64,000 nucleotides of DNA from Sinorhizobium sp. A49 (lineage in GTDB: Bacteria > Pseudomonadota > Alphaproteobacteria > Rhizobiales > Rhizobiaceae), in NCBI RefSeq assembly GCF_002002725.1, contig NZ_MUNW01000051.1:141869-205868 (forward strand), written 5' to 3'. Below are positions 33,784-43,539 of the stretch, in pieces. The notes under the pieces were generated by a model. It ran no database searches. It saw only the letters and a list, made by a program, of their open reading frames with translations, and was not told the DNA's origin. The position numbers and the translations under genes were made by a program. Each line of letters opens with the position of its first letter. Position 1 is the stretch's first letter.

Positions 33784-33860
33784 CAATGCGGAAGGCTGCG
33801 GCGGCTAGAATACCCGCTGCGACAGCCGTATTTCGCGCTGAGTACAACGGAGAGAGTTCC

Positions 33861-34544
33861 ATGCGATCCTTGGACAAGATTTCTCGTGACCGACGTGTTG
33901 TGGCGTTCCTTTCCGCCGGGATCGCTGCGACCGTTCTGACGCTGCTGAGCACCGAGCTTGCGGCAAGCGACGACAAATTGAGCGGCCTGCCTTCCCTCGT
34001 CCTTGGCGGACAGACGGCGACAGCGCAGACGTTCCAGTTCGAAACGCCGTTCAACAACCTCATCAATGCCGGCTCGCTTGCGATAACGCTCGAAAAGACG
34101 ACACTCGACGAGGTCAAGGCAACGTTCGGCGGCAACATCCGCAGCCGGACGGTGGAGGGCTTGTCAGTCGGCTGGCTGTGCTACGAACTTTCCACCGGCG
34201 ATCTGCCGCGACGGATATGGTTCGTTGCAAACGGCAGATCAGACGCAACGACGCCCGCCCAGAAGCCGGTGACGTTCATCTCGACCGAGGAAGTGTCCGG
34301 CGATGCCGACAAATGCGACACGCCAACCGTGGCGCTTGCGCCGCTGCTGCTCCCGGTTCCGACCTTGAAGGACAGCGCGGCCGATCTGGAGAAGCGCTTC
34401 GGCGCGGCACCGATGCAAGAAATGGTGCGCTATGCCCACCAGCAGCAAGGCGAACAGAATATGATGGTCTTGCAATCGCTCGTCTACCGTCTGAAAAACG
34501 GTCACATCGACGGCATCGCCTTCACACAGGTTACAACGAAATAG
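33861..34544 (+). CDS. Exported protein, function unknown
   Basis: A 227-residue protein with a Sec signal peptide after a long basic N-region (RSLDKISRDRR, then hydrophobic VVAFLSAGIAATVLTLL, cleavage near ELAASDD). The mature part is one domain with two or three Cys (WLCYELSTGD; DKCDTPT) that could form a disulfide. ATG 33861 follows GGAGAGA; the frame upstream to 33786 begins right at operator copy C and is not protein-like. It ends in a hairpin shared with the convergent HAD gene. It belongs to the six-site group, which suggests an envelope role, but the family is unknown to me. Confidence 0.7.
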   Translation: MRSLDKISRDRRVVAFLSAGIAATVLTLLSTELAASDDKLSGLPSLVLGGQTATAQTFQFETPFNNLINAGSLAITLEKTTLDEVKATFGGNIRSRTVEGLSVGWLCYELSTGDLPRRIWFVANGRSDATTPAQKPVTFISTEEVSGDADKCDTPTVALAPLLLPVPTLKDSAADLEKRFGAAPMQEMVRYAHQQQGEQNMMVLQSLVYRLKNGHIDGIAFTQVTTK

Positions 34545-34558
34545 TTGGCAGATAGACG

Positions 34559-34587
34559 TTGCTCGCCACCGCTCCGGCAGCGAGCAA
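34559..34587. terminator. Hairpin between convergent genes
   Basis: TTGCTCGC (34559-34566) and GCGAGCAA (34580-34587) form a perfect 8-bp stem between the exported-protein gene (ends 34544) and the HAD gene (ends 34605). The T-run is poor. Confidence 0.6.
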
Positions 34588-34604
34588 TCTGCCCGTGACG
34601 CATT

Positions 34605-35669
34605 CTATTTATCGAAAGCGTAGACCTTGTTCCAATCTGCCTTCATGTCGACAAGCAGCCACTTTCGCTGCTCTGCCTCGTTCATCGCCTTGTCCAACTT
34701 TCCGACATGCGACTGCCGGTCATAGGCCCATTCCCGCTCGCCGTCGGTGTGATGCACGATCATCCCGAAGCTCGGCCCTGAACCGGAAGTAACCCAGCGC
34801 AGCATTTCGTAGTCGCCATCGGAGTTTCCGGCGGCAAAGATCGGGCGGCGACCGATGAACTTGTTGATACCCACGGGCTTGCCGGGACCATCGTCAATGA
34901 AATCCACCTTCGGCTCGCGCATGAGCACCGGCGTGTCGCCCTGAAGCTCATACTTGGTTGTTATGGTGCTGCCGACCACCTGCTCCGGAGGAATTCCGTA
35001 CATCTGCTCAGTCATCGGCCGCATGAACTCGATACCACCACCCGAAACGATGTAGGTCTTGAAACCGTTTTCCCGGAGATAGTCCAAAACCTCCCTCATC
35101 GGTTGAAAGGTAATCTCGTTGTAGGGCCGGTCGAAACGGGGGTGCTTCGCGCTTGCGAACCAATCCTTGACGATCTTCGTGAAATCCTCCGTCGTCATGC
35201 CTGCGTGGGTCGCCATGGCAAGCTCGACAAGGCCCTTTTCACCCGCCGCGGCAACGCCGGCCATATCGCCCTTCAGCAGCGATGCAAACGGCTCCTTGTC
35301 CTTCCATTCCGGATGGTCTGGGGCCATGGCCTTGATGCGGTCATTGATGAACATGCCCTGGAAATACATCGGCTGCTCGGTCCAGAGCGTACCGTCGTTG
35401 TCGAACACGGCGATGCGGTCGACCTCAGCGACATAATCAGGGCCGCCCTCCGTTGTCACCCGCGTCACGAAATCGATGATCGCCGATTTCGCCGCGCCGT
35501 CATTCCAGGAGGGAAGGCCGATTGGAGGCGCATCGGCGGCCACCGCAAGCGTGGGAGCCGACAGCATCATTGCAAGCGATGCTGCCGCCGCCATAAAGGT
35601 CCGCCGCCGCCAGCCTCTACCTGGGGATTTCATCTCAGTTGACGCGGATCGTCCTGCCATCGAAATCAT
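34605..35669 (-). CDS. Exported HAD-superfamily phosphatase
   Basis: A 354-residue HAD hydrolase with a Tat-like signal: RRRTFMAAAASLAMML after a long basic start, cleavage near AVAADA. The catalytic motif is D90-N-D92-G-T-L-W (DNDGTLW), followed by motif II (YIVSGGGIEF) and motif IV (AGNSDGDYEML), as in phosphoserine-phosphatase-like acid phosphatases. The start ATG 35669 follows AAGGAG by 8 bp. It lies 45 bp after the formylglycine-generating enzyme gene in the same direction, so they are one transcript under operator copy D. A Tat route would fit a protein folded before export. Confidence 0.82.
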   Translation of the reverse strand: MISMAGRSASTEMKSPGRGWRRRTFMAAAASLAMMLSAPTLAVAADAPPIGLPSWNDGAAKSAIIDFVTRVTTEGGPDYVAEVDRIAVFDNDGTLWTEQPMYFQGMFINDRIKAMAPDHPEWKDKEPFASLLKGDMAGVAAAGEKGLVELAMATHAGMTTEDFTKIVKDWFASAKHPRFDRPYNEITFQPMREVLDYLRENGFKTYIVSGGGIEFMRPMTEQMYGIPPEQVVGSTITTKYELQGDTPVLMREPKVDFIDDGPGKPVGINKFIGRRPIFAAGNSDGDYEMLRWVTSGSGPSFGMIVHHTDGEREWAYDRQSHVGKLDKAMNEAEQRKWLLVDMKADWNKVYAFDK

Positions 35670-35714
35670 CGTTTTTTCTCCTTAGCTGAAACAAGACTGT
35701 TCTCGCGAAAACGC

Positions 35715-36686
35715 TTAAGCCCGCCGGATGCAGCGGAAGCCGATATGGGTCGTTGCCGCATTCTCCTCGTGTGCATGGCGAGCTGCCGGTCGATAGCGAC
35801 GGCAATAGTTTGGCGCGCAGAGGTGGGACCCACCCTTTACGACCCGCCGCGCTATCAGGATTTCCGGTTGTCTCGGATCGAAGCTCGCCTCAAGCCCGCC
35901 GCCGCGCGGATTGGAGGGGATGCAACAGCTTTTTTTCGAGGGCTCGGGATGAGTGCTCGACCAGTAGTCGCTCGTCCATTCCCAGACATTGCCGATCATG
36001 TCGTAAAGGCCATAGCCATTGGCAGGAAAGCTGGCGACCGGAGAGGTCCGCTCGAAGCCGTCAGGTCGCAAATTTTCCGTCGGGAAAGCGCCGTGCCAGG
36101 TGTTGGCCATGAAGCGGCCATCCGGCACGAGTTCATCGCCCCAGGCAAATTCCGCGCCCTCCAGGCCTCCCTTGGCGGCAAACTCCCACTCCGCCTCCGT
36201 CGGCAGGTCCTTGCCGGCCCACTTGGCATAGGCCATGGCATCGACATAGGAGATGTGCACGACGGGATGGTCGAGCTTGCCGCGGATATTGCTTTGCCGG
36301 CCATAGGGGCGTCGCCAATCGGCGCCGAACTTGAAGTCCCACCATTGCGAAGAATCCCGGCTGACGACCCGTTTGGGAGGATCGAAAATGACCGAACCCG
36401 CCCGCATCATTTCCGGCTTTGCACCTGGATAGTCGTTGGGGTCGGGAGCCTTCTCGGCGACGGTGACATAACCGGTCGCGTCCACGAAAGCGGCGAACTG
36501 TCTGTTCGTGACCGGCGTGACATCGATAAAGAAGCCGTCGACCTTGACCGGATGGGCCGGCGCCTCTTCGGGGTAATGATTGTCAGACCCCATGACGAAG
36601 GTGCCGCCCTCGATCCAGATCGGCTCGTGCGCGCTGATAGCCATCGGCGTTTCGTCAGGGACCTGTCTTGTCGATAAGACTTGCAT
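35715..36686 (-). CDS. Formylglycine-generating enzyme (sulfatase activator)
   Basis: A 323-residue SUMF1/FGE-fold protein that would oxidise the active-site Cys of a sulfatase to formylglycine. The fold signatures are WIEGGTFVMGSDNHYPEEAP (start), DGFFIDVTPVTNRQFAAFV, LPTEAEWEFAAKGG and NVWEWTSD. The two catalytic Cys are present as C290-x4-C295 in GGSHLCAPNYCRRYR, ending HIGFRCIRR. So this is a true FGE and not a degenerate homologue such as EgtB. There is no clear signal peptide, consistent with action before export. ATG 36686 is the likely start; ATG 36644 has no ribosome site. It is transcribed with the HAD gene, and the only sulfatase in the window is at 43540. Confidence 0.88.
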   Translation of the reverse strand: MQVLSTRQVPDETPMAISAHEPIWIEGGTFVMGSDNHYPEEAPAHPVKVDGFFIDVTPVTNRQFAAFVDATGYVTVAEKAPDPNDYPGAKPEMMRAGSVIFDPPKRVVSRDSSQWWDFKFGADWRRPYGRQSNIRGKLDHPVVHISYVDAMAYAKWAGKDLPTEAEWEFAAKGGLEGAEFAWGDELVPDGRFMANTWHGAFPTENLRPDGFERTSPVASFPANGYGLYDMIGNVWEWTSDYWSSTHPEPSKKSCCIPSNPRGGGLEASFDPRQPEILIARRVVKGGSHLCAPNYCRRYRPAARHAHEENAATTHIGFRCIRRA

Positions 36687-36761
36687 CAGGCATCAATCTC
36701 CCTTTGGGACGTCCCGGTCATCCTAGTCGACTGAAGCCTAAATGCAATTCTGCGGCGTCCA

Positions 36762-36779
36762 AAGTACGTAACGGTTACG
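36762..36779 (-). promoter_or_regulatory. 18-bp operator copy D (six-site regulon)
   Basis: Read towards the FGE gene: CGTAACCGTTACGTACTT, 75 bp before ATG 36686. The core is a palindrome, GTAAC-C-GTTAC. With copy E, which faces the other way 72 bp further on, it forms the divergent control region between the FGE-HAD and MoxR-Bat units. Confidence 0.7.
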
Positions 36780-36851
36780 AAGACGGACGATTTTCACGAT
36801 TGCGGAATTTCTCCTCGCCGGCGCCCGGGGCAACGCAGCAATCGTTGCCTT

Positions 36852-36869
36852 CGTTACTGTTACGTTCTT
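36852..36869 (+). promoter_or_regulatory. 18-bp operator copy E (six-site regulon)
   Basis: CGTTACTGTTACGTTCTT, on the plus strand, ends 84 bp before the MoxR ATG at 36954. It carries the same GTTAC direct-repeat form as copy A and a T in place of A near the end. Confidence 0.65.
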
Positions 36870-36953
36870 TCCTTCTGACCACATGTAACCTTAATCTCTG
36901 TCGCGAGTTCACAAGGGCTGGCGCCGCCGGGCCGGCGGGAAGGGCTAAATCTC

Positions 36954-37925
<972 letters not shown>

Positions 37926-37942
37926 GAGATGGAGGAGGTCCG

Positions 37943-38938
37943 ATGGCAATATCCCTGTCCGCGTTCGCAAGGTCGAAGGGCATCTCCCGTCCTGGGAAGA
38001 CGGAGATATCAGGTGCCTACACCTCCGTCGACGAACTGGTCGCCCTCGAGGCGATAGCCTGCGACCTGACCTTCCTGCGCAAGGCGCCGGTCCGGCGATT
38101 GATGGCCGGACGTCATGAATCACGCATGCGTGGCCGCGGGCTTTCGTTCGAGGAACTGCGGGAATACCTGCCCGGCGATGACATCCGCACCATCGACTGG
38201 AGGGTGACGGCGCGAACCGGCAAGCCGGTCGTGCGGGTCTATGACGAGGAGAAGGATCGACCGGCACTGGTGATCGTTGACCAGCGCATCAACATGTTCT
38301 TCGGTAGCCGGCGTGCCATGAAGTCGGTGGCGGCGGCGGAAGTGGCGGCCCTCTGCGCCTGGCGCATCACCGCGCTCGGCGACCGGGTCGGCGGCTTCGT
38401 GTTCAGTGACGAGACCGTCGACGAGATCAAGCCCCATCGCAGCCGCGAGGCCGTCATCCGTTTTGCCGACGTCATCGTTCGCCATAACACCGCGCTTACC
38501 GCCACCTCTCAGGTTGCAAGGGGCGACGAGCAACTGGATCTGGTCCTTTCGACCGTCGCCAATATTGCCAAGCACGATCATCTGATCATCGTCATCAGCG
38601 ATTTCGACGGGCACGGCCTGGAGACGCGCGACATGCTGCTCAAGCTGTCTGCCCATAACGATGTGATCGCCATCCTGATCTACGATCCTTTCATGCTGGA
38701 TCTGCCGCGCAAGGGTGACATCGTCGTCAGCGGCGGTGCTGAGCAGGCCGAACTTCAGTTCGGCCATGGAAACGTTCGCGAAGCGATCGACAGCTTCGCC
38801 CGCAAGCGCGGGCGTGCGCTGAAGGCCTGGCAGGAGGACTTGGGCCTGCCGATGCTGCCCATTTCCTCGGCAGAAGAGATAGCACCGCAATTGCGCACCA
38901 TGCTCGGCCAACTGGCCTGGCGTCAGCGGAGACGGTAG
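37943..38938 (+). CDS. DUF58 protein (VWA-like) of the MoxR-Bat operon
   Basis: A 331-residue cytoplasmic DUF58 protein. The domain signature is GRGLSFEELREYLPGDDIRTIDW followed by GKPVVRVYDEEKDRPALVIVD, and the degenerate VWA-type fold continues to about 290. These proteins accompany MoxR and are thought to be its partner in assembling or regulating membrane complexes. The gene is 2 bp from DUF4381. Confidence 0.88.
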   Translation: MAISLSAFARSKGISRPGKTEISGAYTSVDELVALEAIACDLTFLRKAPVRRLMAGRHESRMRGRGLSFEELREYLPGDDIRTIDWRVTARTGKPVVRVYDEEKDRPALVIVDQRINMFFGSRRAMKSVAAAEVAALCAWRITALGDRVGGFVFSDETVDEIKPHRSREAVIRFADVIVRHNTALTATSQVARGDEQLDLVLSTVANIAKHDHLIIVISDFDGHGLETRDMLLKLSAHNDVIAILIYDPFMLDLPRKGDIVVSGGAEQAELQFGHGNVREAIDSFARKRGRALKAWQEDLGLPMLPISSAEEIAPQLRTMLGQLAWRQRRR

Positions 38939-38940
38939 CG

Positions 38941-39468
38941 ATGGAAGGCACCACGCCAGCGGTCGATCCCGGGCTTGCTGCAGCACTCCGCGGCCTCGCC
39001 GACATCGCCTCGCCGCCGCCCGTCTCGATGCTGCCGCAGACCTGGGCCTGGGCCGCGCTCGCCGCTCTTCTTTTCCTGGCGATCGCCTTGGCGTTTTGGC
39101 GCTGGTATCGCTACCGTCAGCTCAATCGTTACCGTCGCGAGGCGCTTGGCGAGCTGCGCGAGATCGAAGGGCGCATCGGCGCGGCGCAAACACGTGGCCA
39201 TGCCCTCGCTGCACTGCCCGCCCTTCTCAAGCGCACCGCGCTCGCCGTCTGGCCCCGGGAGGCAGTTGCCAATCTGAGCGGCAGCGGCTGGATCGGCTTT
39301 CTCAACGCCCATTCCGGTGGCCCGGTCTTTCCGGCAGCGGCGGCACATTTCTTCGAGGAAGCGGAATACCGCGGGCCGGCGGCACTGGCCTCCGTGCCTG
39401 AAGCCGAGGCGAAGGCCCACCTCGCGGCGGCACGCCATTGGATCGAGGCACATCATGTACGTTCTTGA
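38941..39468 (+). CDS. DUF4381 membrane protein of the MoxR-Bat operon
   Basis: A 175-residue protein with one transmembrane span (about 35-57, AWAALAALLFLAIALAFWRW) after a short Pro-rich N-tail (DIASPPPVSMLPQTW), and a cytoplasmic domain after YRYRQLNRYRREAL. It matches the DUF4381 position and size in Bat operons. It overlaps the next gene by 14 bp, which implies coupled translation. Confidence 0.8.
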   Translation: MEGTTPAVDPGLAAALRGLADIASPPPVSMLPQTWAWAALAALLFLAIALAFWRWYRYRQLNRYRREALGELREIEGRIGAAQTRGHALAALPALLKRTALAVWPREAVANLSGSGWIGFLNAHSGGPVFPAAAAHFFEEAEYRGPAALASVPEAEAKAHLAAARHWIEAHHVRS

Positions 39469-40459
39469 TCATTCCTGGCTGCTCGTCCTTCTGCCGCTTC
39501 CTGTCATCATCTGGTGGCTGTTGCCGGCCTATCGCGAACAATCGGCGGCGGTCCGCATCCCATTCTTCAAGGACATCACCGCGGCGGCAGGCATCGGGGC
39601 AACCGAAGGGTCGGTGGTGCCGAAAACCAATCTCGGGCAAAAGCTGATTGCGCCGATCTGCTGGATCCTGATCGTTCTGGCACTGGCACGGCCGCAATAT
39701 ATCGAGCCGCCGATCGAAAAGACGGAACCGCAGCGCGACCTGATGCTGGCAATCGACCTGTCGCAATCGATGGACACGCGCGACTTTCACGATCCGGCCG
39801 GCAATCTTCAGGCCCGTGTCGCCGCCGTGCACGCGGTCGTCGCCGATTTCATCGACAAGCGTCCGGAAGATCGCCTCGGCCTTATCGCCTTTGGCGACGC
39901 GCCCTATCCCCTCGTGCCGTTCACGCTCGACCACAAGACGGTCCAGGCGATGCTGGCCGATAGCCTGCCGGGCATGGCCGGCCCGCGAACGGCGATCGGC
40001 GACGCGATCGGCCTTGCGATCAAGATGTTCGACCAGAGCACGGCGCCGGACAAGGTCCTGATCCTGCTAACCGATGGCAATGACACCGCAAGCAAGATGC
40101 CGCCAGACAAGGCCGCTGGCATTGCCGCCGAAAAGCATATCGTTATCCACACGGTCGGCATCGGCGATCCCAATGCACAAGGCGAGCAGAAGCTCGACAC
40201 GGCGGTGCTGCAGGGGATCGCGACCACGACGCACGGACGATATTTCTTCGGCCAGGACCAGGCCTCGCTGCAGAACATCTACGAGCTTCTCGACCAGTTG
40301 ACGCCGGCCAACCAGAAGACGCTCTCCTGGCGGCCGCGCATAGAACTCTTCCACTATCCGCTCGGCGCCGCGTTGATCCTCGTGCTGGTCTACCACGCGA
40401 TCATGTGGCTGCTATCGGCGCGCGCCGACCGCAGGCGCGAACAGGAGGCCGGAGCATGA
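39455..40459 (+). CDS. BatA-type VWA-domain membrane protein
   Basis: A 334-residue inner-membrane protein: N-terminal anchor (MYVLDHSWLLVLLPLPVII), a second span near 65-80, VWA domain (about 85-270) with an intact MIDAS motif D-L-S-Q-S in LAIDLSQSMDTRDF, and a C-terminal span (GAALILVLVYHAIMWLL). The start is ATG 39455; the longer frame from 39317 is the shadow of DUF4381. It overlaps the next gene by ATGA. Confidence 0.9.
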   Translation: MYVLDHSWLLVLLPLPVIIWWLLPAYREQSAAVRIPFFKDITAAAGIGATEGSVVPKTNLGQKLIAPICWILIVLALARPQYIEPPIEKTEPQRDLMLAIDLSQSMDTRDFHDPAGNLQARVAAVHAVVADFIDKRPEDRLGLIAFGDAPYPLVPFTLDHKTVQAMLADSLPGMAGPRTAIGDAIGLAIKMFDQSTAPDKVLILLTDGNDTASKMPPDKAAGIAAEKHIVIHTVGIGDPNAQGEQKLDTAVLQGIATTTHGRYFFGQDQASLQNIYELLDQLTPANQKTLSWRPRIELFHYPLGAALILVLVYHAIMWLLSARADRRREQEAGA

Positions 40460-42027
40460 TTGCCGACTTCCATTTCCTCAGACCCCTCTGGCTGCTGGCG
40501 CTGCTTGCGGCGCCCTTGCTTGTGATGTTGATCGGCCGGCGCACCGACGTGCGCTCGCAATGGCAGGGCATGATCGCGCCGCATCTTCTCGATCACCTTC
40601 TGATCGAGAAGGGCGGAGCGCGCCGGTTCCATCCCGTTCATCTGACGGCTGCCCTGATCGCAATCGCCGCGATCGCCGCAGCCGGCCCCACATGGCAGCG
40701 CGAAAAGCCGCCCTTTGTCGAGGACACCGCGCCGCTGGCGATCGCCATCGACCTGACGGCGACGATGAATGCCACGGATATCTCGCCCACGCGGCTTGAG
40801 CGGACCAAACTGAAGGTGCAGGACATCCTCTCGCTGCGAAAGGGTGCCCGCACGGCGCTCTTTGCCTATGCCGGCACTGCCCACATGGTCCTGCCGCTCA
40901 CCGACGATGCAAACCTGATCAAAACCTATCTGGCGGCACTTTCGCCAGGCATCATGCCGGTTGAGGGCAGAAATACCGGCAAGGCGCTGCAGGTGGTGGA
41001 AGACGCCCTTTCCGGCGAGACCGTGCCGGGCACGATCCTGTTCATGACCGATGGCGTCGAGCGCACGGCGTTCGACGCCTTTGCGCAGTACAAGGGCCGC
41101 AACGACCTCATGGTGCTCGGCATCGGCACTGCCGACGGCGGCCCGGTGAAGACGGCCGACGGCCAGTTCCTGACGGATGCGACGGGCGCGCGGGTCCGCG
41201 CCAAACTCGACGTCGATGCGCTGAAGGCATTGCAGTCAGCGTCGAAGGCCCAGGTCGCGACGGTCACGCCCGACGACACAGATGTGCGCTGGATCGTCAG
41301 GCGGATCCAGACGAGCTTCGCGCAGAAGACGGCGGAAGGTCTGACGCGCTGGTACGATGCCGGCTGGTGGCTGACCATCCCGATCGCACTCCTGGCCGCG
41401 CTCTGGTTCCGTCGTGGTTGGTCGGTGCGCTGGGCGGTCTATCTGGTTGCCATCGGGACGGTGCTGCCGGGCGCAAAGGCCGAAGCAGCCGATCGAAGCT
41501 TTGCCGATCTCTGGTTCACCCCGGATCAGCAGGGACAACGCGCCATCGAGCGCGGCGATTTCCAGGGTGCCGCCGGCGATTTCACCGATCCAGCCTGGCA
41601 GGGCGTGGCACTCTATCGCATCGGTCGTTACCAGGATGCGATTGATGCCTTCGCCCAAGGCGATACCTCCGAAAGCTACTACAATCAGGGCAACGCCCTG
41701 ATGCACCTCGACAAGGCCGAGGAGGCGATTGCCGCCTACCAGCAGGCGCTCAAGCGGCGACCGGACTGGCCCGAAGCCAAACAGAATCTGGCGGTCGCCG
41801 AAAAACGCAAGGCAGACAAGGACAAGCAGGATCAGGACGCCCAGCAGGAAGCCGCCGGGCTCGACCCGGACCAGGTCCAGTTCGACGACAAGGGCAAGAA
41901 GGGCGAGCAAGGGACGGTCCAGGGGGCGGCACAGACCGCCGAGATGTGGATGCGCAACATCCAGGTCTCGCCCGCCGACCTGCTGGCGCGTAAATTCGCG
42001 ATCGAAGCGGAGGATGCGAAGCCATGA
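40456..42027 (+). CDS. BatB-type VWA protein with TPR tail and altered MIDAS
   Basis: A 523-residue membrane protein with an N-terminal anchor (PLWLLALLAAPLLVMLIGRR), VWA domain and C-terminal TPR (about 395-470, YNQGNALMHLDKAEEAIAAY). The MIDAS segment reads IAIDLTATMNATDISPTR: the usual DxSxS is DxTxT, so metal coordination may be altered. A span near 340-355 precedes the TPR part. Together with BatA it is thought to be part of an envelope complex. Start ATG 40456, overlap ATGA on both sides with BatA and BatD. Confidence 0.88.
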   Translation: MIADFHFLRPLWLLALLAAPLLVMLIGRRTDVRSQWQGMIAPHLLDHLLIEKGGARRFHPVHLTAALIAIAAIAAAGPTWQREKPPFVEDTAPLAIAIDLTATMNATDISPTRLERTKLKVQDILSLRKGARTALFAYAGTAHMVLPLTDDANLIKTYLAALSPGIMPVEGRNTGKALQVVEDALSGETVPGTILFMTDGVERTAFDAFAQYKGRNDLMVLGIGTADGGPVKTADGQFLTDATGARVRAKLDVDALKALQSASKAQVATVTPDDTDVRWIVRRIQTSFAQKTAEGLTRWYDAGWWLTIPIALLAALWFRRGWSVRWAVYLVAIGTVLPGAKAEAADRSFADLWFTPDQQGQRAIERGDFQGAAGDFTDPAWQGVALYRIGRYQDAIDAFAQGDTSESYYNQGNALMHLDKAEEAIAAYQQALKRRPDWPEAKQNLAVAEKRKADKDKQDQDAQQEAAGLDPDQVQFDDKGKKGEQGTVQGAAQTAEMWMRNIQVSPADLLARKFAIEAEDAKP

Positions 42028-43361
42028 ACGTTCGCATTTCGCTTATTCTCCTTGCGTTGGCCGCCCTATGGCTGTCGATGACTACCACCGCGCGCGCGGC
42101 CGATCCCTTCGCTCGTGCGACGCTCGCCGCCAAGGGAACGATCTATGCCGGGCAGCAAGTAGAAATCGACGTCGACGTCTTCGCCCCCAACTACTTTCTG
42201 TCGCCGCCGCAGTTTCCGCTGTTCGACCTGCCCGGCACCGTCGTGACGATGCCCGACGATCGCGGCCTGAACCTCAACGAAACCATCGACGGCGTCGACT
42301 TTTCCGGGATCCGCAAGACCTACGTCATCACCCCGCAGGCAGCCGGCGACTACACATTGCCGTCGGTCGATATCCCATTCGGCTATGCCGCCGTTCCGGG
42401 CGAGACCACGCAGGGCCAAGTGAAAATGCCGTCGCTGCGACTGACCGTCTCGGCGGTGCCTGGCGGCGCTGATGGCAACCCAGGCGTCACCGCGGCGAAA
42501 GTGACAATCACCCAGACCTTCGATCGCGACCTGGCGAGCCTCAGCGCCGGCGATGCCCTGGTTCGCACCGTCACCGTCAACGCGCGCGGGCTGGCGTCGA
42601 TGATGATCCCGGAGCCATCCTTCGATGCGGCCGAAGGCGTGCAGGTCTATGTTCACGACCCCGTTCTCTCCGAGGACAGAACGGACCGGGGCGAGTTCCG
42701 CGGTGGTATTCGCAAGGACACCGCCACCTATGTCTTCGCGAAGGCCGGGGACTACACGATCCCTGCAATCCCCTTGCAGTGGTTCGATCCGGCACTCGGC
42801 AGAACCCAAACGGCCGAGGCGCCAGGCGCCAAGGTGTCGGTTGCCGCAGCGCCTGCCCATGCGACAGATCTTGCTCCACCATCCTCACCGCCGGAGAAAG
42901 TGCCGTTCGACTGGCTATGGTGGGTCGCGGCCGCGCTGGCCGTCGCAGCGCTTGCGCTTCTGATCCGGATTGCGGCCGATGTGGCAGGCCGTATCCAGAT
43001 CTGGTTTGACGAAACGCAGGCGCGCCGCGCGCAGTCCGAGCCCTCGGCTTTCCGTCGCGTCGACGAGGGATGTCGCAGCGGCGACGCCCAACGTTTTGAA
43101 ACGGCGATCGACGCATGGTCGCGTAAGACGGGGAATGTGCCATTGACGCAATGGCTCGATCGCTTCGCCGACCCCGATACGAAGACAGCCTTCGCCGAGC
43201 ACCAGCAGTCGCTTTACCGGCTTGCCGAAGCGATGCCGACGCCAGATCTCGTGGCGCTAAGGGCCGGCCTCAACACGGCAAGGCGGCGCTGGCTCGAACA
43301 GACCTCCGACATCGATATGCCTTCGGGCAACGAACTGCCCGATCTCAATCCGGCCTTTTAA
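42024..43361 (+). CDS. BatD-type secreted/membrane protein
   Basis: A 445-residue protein with a signal peptide (about 1-25, ending TTARA), a long beta-rich region of several Ig-like units (KGTIYAGQQVEIDVDVF, TVTVNARGLASMMIPEPSF), and a C-terminal span (about 293-315, DWLWWVAAALAVAALALLI). The C-terminal cytoplasmic tail is about 130 residues. This is the BatD layout. It is the last gene of the operon and lies 178 bp before the sulfatase. Confidence 0.85.
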   Translation: MNVRISLILLALAALWLSMTTTARAADPFARATLAAKGTIYAGQQVEIDVDVFAPNYFLSPPQFPLFDLPGTVVTMPDDRGLNLNETIDGVDFSGIRKTYVITPQAAGDYTLPSVDIPFGYAAVPGETTQGQVKMPSLRLTVSAVPGGADGNPGVTAAKVTITQTFDRDLASLSAGDALVRTVTVNARGLASMMIPEPSFDAAEGVQVYVHDPVLSEDRTDRGEFRGGIRKDTATYVFAKAGDYTIPAIPLQWFDPALGRTQTAEAPGAKVSVAAAPAHATDLAPPSSPPEKVPFDWLWWVAAALAVAALALLIRIAADVAGRIQIWFDETQARRAQSEPSAFRRVDEGCRSGDAQRFETAIDAWSRKTGNVPLTQWLDRFADPDTKTAFAEHQQSLYRLAEAMPTPDLVALRAGLNTARRRWLEQTSDIDMPSGNELPDLNPAF

Positions 43362-43424
43362 GCTGACGCGCCGACCAATCGCTAGCGCTTGGCCGCCGGG
43401 ACTTTGCGACGCGATACAGCCCTT

Positions 43425-43442
43425 CGTAACTGTTACGTACTT
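43425..43442 (+). promoter_or_regulatory. 18-bp operator copy F (six-site regulon)
   Basis: CGTAACTGTTACGTACTT ends 97 bp before the sulfatase ATG at 43540. The GTAAC-T-GTTAC palindrome is complete. It lies 63 bp after the BatD stop, so the sulfatase has its own promoter in addition to any read-through. Confidence 0.7.
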
Positions 43443-43539
43443 GCCGCTAACACCGGCTTCAACTCACAGTTCACCGGTACGATCCAGGACTTTGCCTGCC
43501 CGTCCGAAAGCAATCCATCGTGCCTCAGGGAGACATGAG

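Larger units (their letters stand above)
33279..33860. other. Divergent intergenic region with two operator copies
   Basis: 582 bp without a supportable gene. It holds operator copies B (33507-33524) and C (33766-33783), which face outward: copy B is oriented to the minus-strand gene at 33278, and copy C to the plus-strand gene at 33861. The 240 bp between them read open in several frames but none has a ribosome site or a recognisable product. Confidence 0.5.
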
